Assembly: GCF_005434965.1 (NCBI RefSeq) | Contig: NZ_SKCI01000001.1 | Coordinates: forward strand, 1,138,952 to 1,202,951 | From: Marimonas lutisalis | GTDB lineage: Bacteria; Pseudomonadota; Alphaproteobacteria; Rhodobacterales; Rhodobacteraceae | Length of the DNA: 64,000 nt | Direction of reading: 5' to 3' | In this document: piece after piece, positions 58,617 to 64,000 of the stretch | How the letters are laid out: every line of letters starts with the position of its first letter | Position numbering within the stretch: the stretch's first letter is position 1 | The notes under the pieces: model-generated | Databases searched by the model: none | The model's input: only the letters and a program-made list of their open reading frames with translations | Told to the model about the DNA's origin: nothing | Translations under genes and position numbers: made by a program

Positions 58617-60299
58617 GTGGCACGCGGATTTCTGAGCGGAATTCTTATCGGTGGCGTGGTAGCCGTTGGCGGCGCGGCTGTCTTGTCTTTGATCGTCGAC
58701 CCGCCCGATCCGCCAAAGCCCGAGGCGACGGCGCTGGAAGTGCCAGCGGGGTCCGAATTCAACCAGGCGCGCAAGGACGAAGAAGCGGAGCTGCCCGCGA
58801 CTGAGCCGCAGCCCGAGGCTGCGCAGGTGCCCAGGGTGACAGCCCCGGCTGTCGATGATCTGGCCGCGCTGGATGACAGCGACACGACGCCTGCCGCCGT
58901 GCCCGAAGCTGGTGTGCCGCAGGGTGAACTTGCCGCGCCGAGTGAAAGCGCACCTGTGCAGGTCGCCGTCGGGGAGGAGAGCCCGGTCAGCCCGGTAGAG
59001 GTGGCCGAAGCGCCCGCTGCGCCAGAGGAAGAAGGCGATCTGTCGATTTCGACCGACCCGGCACAGCCCCGGGCGCCATCGGCCGAAACGCCGCAGACCG
59101 CCTTTGGCGGCGCGTCGGAAACGGCCGGTGCCGGGCCAGAAGTGCAAAGCGATGCGCCGGCTGTTCCGGCCACACCGCAGGTTGATGAAGAGCCGGTGGA
59201 TGCGGCGCAAGTTTCGGAAAAGAAAGACGAAACCGAGCTTGTCATCTCCGTGGAGCCGGAAGCGAAGCCCGAACCGCAGGCTCCGGATGTGGCGGTGACG
59301 ATTGAAGAACCGCAAGCGCCGCAGGGCGGCGATGAGAGCGATACGGCGTCGCAGGCGGCCGTGAACGAGGCGCAGACGGAAAGCGAGGCAACGGAGGCCG
59401 AACCCGCGCCTGAGCCCGACGCGCCGACCGTGATCCGGCCGCGGGACGACGTGGTTGAACCCGCGAGCGCGGAGCAGCAGGAGGAGACCGCGATCAGGAT
59501 CGGCAAGCCCGCCGGATCGCTGATTAATCGCGACACGGGCGCGACGGTACGACGCCCGACGACGCAGGACGCAGGCCGGGAAGCACCCGCCGCAGAGCCG
59601 GAAACGGGTCAGGAGATCAGTACCGAACCACCGGTAAGGCGCTATTCCGTGCCTTTTGAAGCACCTGAAAACAAAGCAAAAATGTCGATCATCCTGATTG
59701 ATGATCCGGACAGCAGCGTGGGCATTGAGGCACTGTCGACCTTTCCCTATCAGTTGAGTTTCGCCGTGGATACGAGCCTGCCGCAAGCGGAAGATCGGAT
59801 GGCGATCTACCGGGCGGCGGGGTTCGAGGTGCTGGCAATGGTGAGCCTGCCAGACGGCGCTGCGCCGGGGGATGTGGAGGTGGCGATGCAGAGCCTGATG
59901 GCGCGGGTGCCGGAAGCGGTGGCGGTGATGGAAACGCCGGGGGGCGGGATCCAGCAAAGCCGCAACATGTCGGCACAAGTTACTGAAATTCTGAGAGATT
60001 CCGGACATGGCCTGGTGCTGTTCCCGAAAGGGCTGAACACCGCGCAGAAACTGGCGGCGAAAGAGGGCGTGCCCTCGGCTGCGGTGTTCCGCGACTTCGA
60101 TGCCAACGGCGAAAAGCCCGGTGTTATCAGGCGCTTCCTGAACTATGCCGTGCTGAAAGCGGACAGCGAAGGCGGCGTGGTGATGGTGGGCCGGCTGCGG
60201 CCCGACACGGTGACGGCACTGCTCTTGTGGGGGCTGGAGGACCGCGCCAGGGACGTGGCGCTGGCCCCGGTCAGCGCGCTGTTGCAGGCGCAGCAATAG
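58617..60299 (+). CDS. Divergent polysaccharide deacetylase family protein with long linker
   Basis: The 560-residue protein has an N-terminal membrane helix (about 5-27), a very long acidic Pro/Ala/Glu-rich linker (about 30-345) and a C-terminal domain of the divergent polysaccharide deacetylase family ('SIILIDDPDSSVGIEAL', 'LSFAVDTSLPQAEDRM', 'AVFRDFDANGEK'). It is probably anchored in the inner membrane with the domain in the periplasm; the linker could span the wall. The GTG start follows AGAGG. Enzymatic activity is not proven for this family. Divergent from trpG. Confidence 0.85.
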   Translation: MARGFLSGILIGGVVAVGGAAVLSLIVDPPDPPKPEATALEVPAGSEFNQARKDEEAELPATEPQPEAAQVPRVTAPAVDDLAALDDSDTTPAAVPEAGVPQGELAAPSESAPVQVAVGEESPVSPVEVAEAPAAPEEEGDLSISTDPAQPRAPSAETPQTAFGGASETAGAGPEVQSDAPAVPATPQVDEEPVDAAQVSEKKDETELVISVEPEAKPEPQAPDVAVTIEEPQAPQGGDESDTASQAAVNEAQTESEATEAEPAPEPDAPTVIRPRDDVVEPASAEQQEETAIRIGKPAGSLINRDTGATVRRPTTQDAGREAPAAEPETGQEISTEPPVRRYSVPFEAPENKAKMSIILIDDPDSSVGIEALSTFPYQLSFAVDTSLPQAEDRMAIYRAAGFEVLAMVSLPDGAAPGDVEVAMQSLMARVPEAVAVMETPGGGIQQSRNMSAQVTEILRDSGHGLVLFPKGLNTAQKLAAKEGVPSAAVFRDFDANGEKPGVIRRFLNYAVLKADSEGGVVMVGRLRPDTVTALLLWGLEDRARDVALAPVSALLQAQQ

Positions 60300-60333
60300 C
60301 AATGGTTAACACCTCCGGGACCCGCGGAAACCG

Positions 60334-60380
60334 GGGGTGATCTGCGGCTGACATCCGGCTGACATCCGTGCACCGCCGCA
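60334..60380. repeat. Intergenic repeat-like segment, copy B
   Basis: The segment begins GGGGGTGATCTGC, then carries GGCTGACATCC twice in tandem (60,346-60,356 and 60,357-60,367), then GTGCACCGCC. The same words occur, in different order, at 11-52. Confidence 0.5.
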
Positions 60381-60403
60381 GCGCGGCAATTCTTAAGAGA
60401 AAA

Positions 60404-60427
60404 TTCATTAACGCAGCGTGCGCTGCG
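60404..60427 (-). terminator. Likely terminator of the GntR gene
   Basis: On the minus strand CGCAGC and GCTGCG form a short stem, followed by TTAATGAATTTTC. It is 26 bases past the GntR stop. Confidence 0.5.
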
Positions 60428-60452
60428 CTGGCCGCGCGTTGGCCGAGCGGGC

Positions 60453-61217
60453 CTATTCCGAGATAAAACGGCGCTCCATCGAAACCTCTTGCCGGCGCAT
60501 CAGCGCCCAGGCTGTTTCCATGTGGTCGCGCATGATGTCGCGGGCCAGATCGGCATCGCCGTCGCGCAGGGCTGCGACCAGGCGCTCCTGGTGGTCGCGG
60601 CCCTGTTCCCAGAGCTCGAGGTTGGGCGGCGAGTAGAGCCGGCGATAGACCGTGAGATCGGACAGGAGATTGACCATGAAGTCGATCACGAAGCCCAGGA
60701 GCGGGTTTTGCGCCTGTTCGGCCAGGATGGCGTGAAACCGCAGCGAGGCGACGTGCTGCTGGCGTTCCTCGTCCACGGTGGTTGCCGGTTCGGAATATTG
60801 GGCGATGTTGGCGGCGAGCTGATCGAGCACGTCGTCAGACAGGTTTCCCGCGAGCGAGGCGGCCAGTTCGGGTTCGAGCGCGAGGCGCAGCTGGTAGATG
60901 TCGCCGATGGTGAGATTCTTGAAATAGAAGTAGTTGCCCAGGAGCGCCTTGGCGCGCTGGCGGCTGACCTCGTGCACGAAGCTGCCGCCGCCGGGGCCGG
61001 TGCGGGTCTTGATCAGGCCCTGCGCCTCGAGGATGCGCATCGCTTCGCGGATCGTGCCCTTGGCCATGCCGAAGCGTTCGATCAATTCGGCCTCGCCGGG
61101 CAGGCGATCACCGGCCTGCAGGCCCTGTTCGACGACCCAGTCCTTGATCGCCTCGGCGACCTGGACGGGGCGGCTGAGCCGGGGTTCAGGTTTCGAGCGG
61201 GTGGTGGCAGGCGGCAA
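60453..61217 (-). CDS. GntR-family (FCD domain) transcriptional regulator
   Basis: The protein of about 254 residues has the GntR winged helix ('RLPGEAELIERFGMAKGTIR') and an all-helical FCD effector domain. The start is unclear: no good ATG lies near the HTH, so I use TTG at 61217, which follows GGGAGA and overlaps the preceding ATPase gene by 32 bases. A longer reading begins at 61295. It is probably co-transcribed with the ABC transporter genes upstream and may regulate them. Confidence 0.8.
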   Translation of the reverse strand: MPPATTRSKPEPRLSRPVQVAEAIKDWVVEQGLQAGDRLPGEAELIERFGMAKGTIREAMRILEAQGLIKTRTGPGGGSFVHEVSRQRAKALLGNYFYFKNLTIGDIYQLRLALEPELAASLAGNLSDDVLDQLAANIAQYSEPATTVDEERQQHVASLRFHAILAEQAQNPLLGFVIDFMVNLLSDLTVYRRLYSPPNLELWEQGRDHQERLVAALRDGDADLARDIMRDHMETAWALMRRQEVSMERRFISE

Positions 61218-62142
61218 GCTGGTCGTCTCCCATGGGTGTAAGGGCCGGTTCTTCCCGGCGGCAGATATCGGTGGCGCGCGGGCAGCGGCCGGCAAAGGCG
61301 CAGCCCGGCGGCGGGTTGAGCGGGTCGGGCAGTTCGGTGTCCTTCTGCTCGGGTGCCGTCAGCGGCCGGCCGACGACCGGCGCACTGTCGGCGAGCAGTT
61401 TTGTATAGGGGTGGCGGGGGTTTGCAAAGATGCTCTCGGCCCGGCCGATTTCGACGACAGCGCCGAAATAGAGCACGATGATGCGGTCGCTGACCGCTTC
61501 GACCACGGCCAGGTCATGGGTGATGAAAAGGTAGGTGAGGCCGAAGTCGCGCTTGAGATCGGCCAGCAGGTTCAGCACCTGCGCCTGCACCGAGACATCG
61601 AGCGCGCTGACCGGTTCATCGAGGATGATGATGCGTGGATTGGCGGCCAGCGCGCGGGCGATGCCGATGCGTTGCGCCTGGCCCCCGGAAAACTCGTGCG
61701 GGTAGCGGTCGAGGAACGCCTCGCGCAGGTTCACCGAGGCGAAAATCTCGGCGATGCGGACATCGCGTTCGGGCTTTGGCATGTGGTAGAGGCGCTTGAG
61801 CGGCGCCTCCATCACCTGGCGGATTGTCTTGCGCGGGTTGAGCGAGCTGAGCGGATCCTGGAAGACATACTGGATGAGCTTGCCGAAGGCGGCCGGGTCG
61901 GCGTTGTCAAGCGCGCGGCCCTCGATCTCGATCGTGCCCTGCGTGGGCTCCAGCAGCCCAACGAGCATGCGCGCCAGCGTGGACTTGCCGCAGCCGGATT
62001 CGCCCACGACGCCCAGGGTTTCGCCGGTTTCGACCTGAAACGACATCGGCCGCACTGCGCGCACGCCGGGCGGGGCCGCGCCGAAGAGCGGTTTCTTCAG
62101 CGGGAAGGTCTTGGCGAGGTTATCGACCTTGAGCGCGGGCAT
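61186..62142 (-). CDS. Dipeptide/oligopeptide ABC transporter ATP-binding protein (DppF/OppF type)
   Basis: The 318-residue ATPase has Walker A 'GESGCGKST', signature 'FSGGQAQRIG', Walker B 'IIILDEPVSALD' and a C-terminal oligopeptide-type tail with cysteines ('GCAFAGRCPRATDICRR'). It starts with ATG overlapping the upstream stop by one base (TGATG), with GAGGAG in front. It would pair with the ATPase domain of the upstream fusion gene. Confidence 0.92.
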   Translation of the reverse strand: MPALKVDNLAKTFPLKKPLFGAAPPGVRAVRPMSFQVETGETLGVVGESGCGKSTLARMLVGLLEPTQGTIEIEGRALDNADPAAFGKLIQYVFQDPLSSLNPRKTIRQVMEAPLKRLYHMPKPERDVRIAEIFASVNLREAFLDRYPHEFSGGQAQRIGIARALAANPRIIILDEPVSALDVSVQAQVLNLLADLKRDFGLTYLFITHDLAVVEAVSDRIIVLYFGAVVEIGRAESIFANPRHPYTKLLADSAPVVGRPLTAPEQKDTELPDPLNPPPGCAFAGRCPRATDICRREEPALTPMGDDQLAACHHPLET

Positions 62143-64000
62143 CAGACGAGCTCCTCGGGGTAAAGGCAGCGCACGGCGCGGGGCGGGGTGCCGGAGAGAG
62201 GGATGTCGCCCGTGCGGCAGGCCTCCTGCGCCTTGTCGCAACGGGGCGCAAAGGCGCAGCCCGGCGGCAGATCATCGACCATCGGGGGCAGGCCGGGGAT
62301 GGCGGCCAGTTCGCGCCGCCCGCCCCCCAGTTCCGGCACGCAGGCGATGAGGCGTTTGGTATAGGGATGGGCAGGGGCGGCCAGCACAGCATCGGTCGGG
62401 CCGTTCTCGACGATCCGGCCGGCATACATCACCGCGACCCGGTCGCAGAGCTGCGCCACGACGCCGAAATCATGGGTGATGAAAATGATGGCGAGGCCGC
62501 GTGCGCGCCGCAGGTCATCGAGCAGCGACAGGATCTGCGCCTGCACGGTGACGTCGAGCGCGGTGGTAGGCTCGTCCGCGATGATCACGTCGGGCTCGTT
62601 CGCCAGCGCCATGGCGATGCCCACGCGCTGACGCATGCCACCCGACATCTCGTGCGGGAAATCGTCGATCCGCGCCTCGGCGTTGGGGATGCGCACATCG
62701 TGCAGGAGCTGGATGGCGCGGGCCCGCGCCTCGGCCATCGGCACCCTGTGATGCGACCGGATCGCCTCGGCCAGCTGGTGGCCGACGCGGTAGAGCGGGT
62801 GCAGCGTGGAAAGCGGATCCTGGAAGATATAGGCCACCTTGTCGCCGCGCTTGGCGCGCAGCGCGGCATAGGGCGCGCCGATCAGGTCTTCGCCCTGAAA
62901 GCGCACGGCGCCGCCGGTGATCACCCCGGGCGGCGAGGCGACGAGCCCCATGACCGACAGCGCGGTAACCGATTTGCCCGAGCCGGATTCGCCGATCACG
63001 CCCAGGCATTCGCCCGGTTTCACCGCGAGTGACACGCCGCCCACGGCGCGATAGATCCGCTCGCCCACGTGGAATTGCGTGTGCAGGTCCTGGATCGCCA
63101 GCAGATCATCGGTGGGGGCGGGAATATCGCCCTTGCGTGCGACCAGCGTGGTGGCGCGCGGCCGCGACAGCGCGCCCGAGCGCAGCCGCGGGTCGAGCGC
63201 ATCGCGCACGCCATCGCCCAGCAGGTTGATCGACATGACGATGAGAAAGATCATGATCCCCGGCACGACCGAGGTATGCGGATGCGAGATGAGCGCCGAG
63301 CGCGCCTCGCCCAGCATCGAGCCCAGATCGGCCTGCGGCGGCTGGCTGCCGAGGCCGAGAAAGCTGAGCCCAGCGGTTTCCAGGATCATCCAGCCCACGG
63401 TGGTGGACATGGCGATGATGATCACCGGCAGGACATTGGGCAACAGTTCGGTCAGAAGGATGCGTGTGTGGCCCATGCCCGCGAGCCGCGCGGCATCGAT
63501 GAATTCGCGGCCCGCAAGGCCCACGGTGACGCCGCGGATGTTGCGGGCGAAGAAAGGCACGTTGACGGCGGCCACGGCAATCAGCGCGTTCATCAGCCCG
63601 GGGCCAAGGGCCGCGACGATGGCCAGCGCCAGCAGGATGTAGGGAAAGGCCATCAGCATATCGACGCCGCGCATGATGACGTTGTCGATGCGCCCGCCGA
63701 AATAGCCCGCGACGATGCCGATCGCCGAGCCGATGGTGGCGGCAATGAGCGCCGCCGCGACCCCCACGGCCAGGCTGAGTCGCGTGCCGTGCAGCAACCG
63801 GCTGAGCAGGTCGCGGCCCAGGTGATCGGTGCCCAGGATGTGGCCGTCGGTCAGCGGCCGCTTGAAACGGTCGGCGGTGGCGGTGATATCGGGGTCCTGC
63901 AGCGGCAGGAGCGGGGTGAGCAGCACCAGCGCCACGATCACCGCCAGAACCACCGCGCCCATCGCCGCCAGCCGGTTGCGGAACAGCAGATTCAGGAACG
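62142..64000 (-). CDS. Fused ABC permease and ATP-binding protein (DppC-DppD type), partial
   Basis: At least 619 residues join a permease with five or six helices (about the first 270 residues visible; EAA-type loop 'EFIDAARLAGMGHTRILLTEL', quoted in part) to an ATPase domain ('GESGSGKS', 'MSGGMRQRVG', 'VIIADEPTTALD') and the oligopeptide-type Cys tail. The reading stays open to the window end ('FLNLLFRNRLAAMG'), so the start lies outside. Such fusions are known in proteobacterial peptide importers. Substrate unknown. A second permease and a binding protein should lie beyond the edge. Confidence 0.9.
   Translation of the reverse strand, partial: FLNLLFRNRLAAMGAVVLAVIVALVLLTPLLPLQDPDITATADRFKRPLTDGHILGTDHLGRDLLSRLLHGTRLSLAVGVAAALIAATIGSAIGIVAGYFGGRIDNVIMRGVDMLMAFPYILLALAIVAALGPGLMNALIAVAAVNVPFFARNIRGVTVGLAGREFIDAARLAGMGHTRILLTELLPNVLPVIIIAMSTTVGWMILETAGLSFLGLGSQPPQADLGSMLGEARSALISHPHTSVVPGIMIFLIVMSINLLGDGVRDALDPRLRSGALSRPRATTLVARKGDIPAPTDDLLAIQDLHTQFHVGERIYRAVGGVSLAVKPGECLGVIGESGSGKSVTALSVMGLVASPPGVITGGAVRFQGEDLIGAPYAALRAKRGDKVAYIFQDPLSTLHPLYRVGHQLAEAIRSHHRVPMAEARARAIQLLHDVRIPNAEARIDDFPHEMSGGMRQRVGIAMALANEPDVIIADEPTTALDVTVQAQILSLLDDLRRARGLAIIFITHDFGVVAQLCDRVAVMYAGRIVENGPTDAVLAAPAHPYTKRLIACVPELGGGRRELAAIPGLPPMVDDLPPGCAFAPRCDKAQEACRTGDIPLSGTPPRAVRCLYPEELV

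Overview
The window looks like the chromosome of a marine alphaproteobacterium of the order Rhodobacterales (Roseobacter/Rhodobacter type). The evidence is high GC with strong GC bias at third positions, a GTTC-N7-GTTC SOS box in front of lexA, an ATP synthase zeta-type inhibitor gene beside purC, the bacterial three-part PurS/PurQ/PurL system, a split cobalamin-dependent methionine synthase, RNase E with an acidic insert in its S1 domain, and an endolysin/holin pair of the gene-transfer-agent (GTA) type. Gene density is high. No CRISPR array, insertion sequence, rRNA operon or structural prophage genes were seen. Only one tRNA was found, Ile2 with a CAU anticodon.

Layout. 0-5 kb: an HxlR regulator divergent from a tautomerase, an SDR dehydrogenase, an AbrB-type membrane protein, the tRNA, then purM-purN. 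5.1-6.4 kb: a base-compositionally distinct pair, a Crp/Fnr-type regulator divergent from a small membrane protein with a dyad between them. 6.6-8.8 kb: RNase D, a lipoprotein and SufE. 8.9-13.9 kb: a dispersed split methionine synthase (DUF1638, cobalamin-binding protein, homocysteine methyltransferase) with a radical SAM gene and a DUF4242/LysR pair in between. 14-15.9 kb: an MprF-like lipid flippase/DUF2156 gene broken by two frameshifts, one explained by a 14-bp tandem repeat. 16-19.3 kb: an ATPase inhibitor divergent from purC-purS-(alcohol dehydrogenase)-purQ. 19.4-22.6 kb: the dctB-dctD two-component pair, whose DctD lacks the sigma-54 contact motif. 22.6-26.8 kb: an unknown membrane protein and rne behind a long leader. 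26.9-31 kb: ccdA, a hydrolase-P450 pair, grxD and bolA. 31-41 kb: purL, an ammonia-lyase/M24 peptidase pair, and a LysR gene divergent from a fused indolepyruvate oxidoreductase. 41-48 kb: an acyltransferase, murI, argC, and cytochrome c maturation genes ccmE, ccmF and ccmH split by the endolysin-holin cassette. 48-54 kb: an enoyl-CoA hydratase, gltA, gltX, comEC and lexA. 54-58.5 kb: trpG-trpD-trpC-moaC-moeA as one overlapping operon. 58.6-64 kb: a divergent polysaccharide deacetylase, then a GntR regulator at the end of a dipeptide-type ABC transporter operon that runs off the window.

How the genes fit together. Purine synthesis is spread over three loci (purMN, purCSQ, purL) but complete for PurS/Q/L. 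Cytochrome c maturation (ccdA, ccmE/F/H) and Fe-S/redox genes (sufE, grxD, bolA) indicate a respiratory lifestyle. The most notable items are the split methionine synthase with its DUF1638 partner, the slippage-type frameshift in the MprF-like gene, the lysis cassette inside ccm, the transferred-looking Crp/membrane-protein pair, and the DctD variant. Calls rest on motif reading only; no database search was possible.
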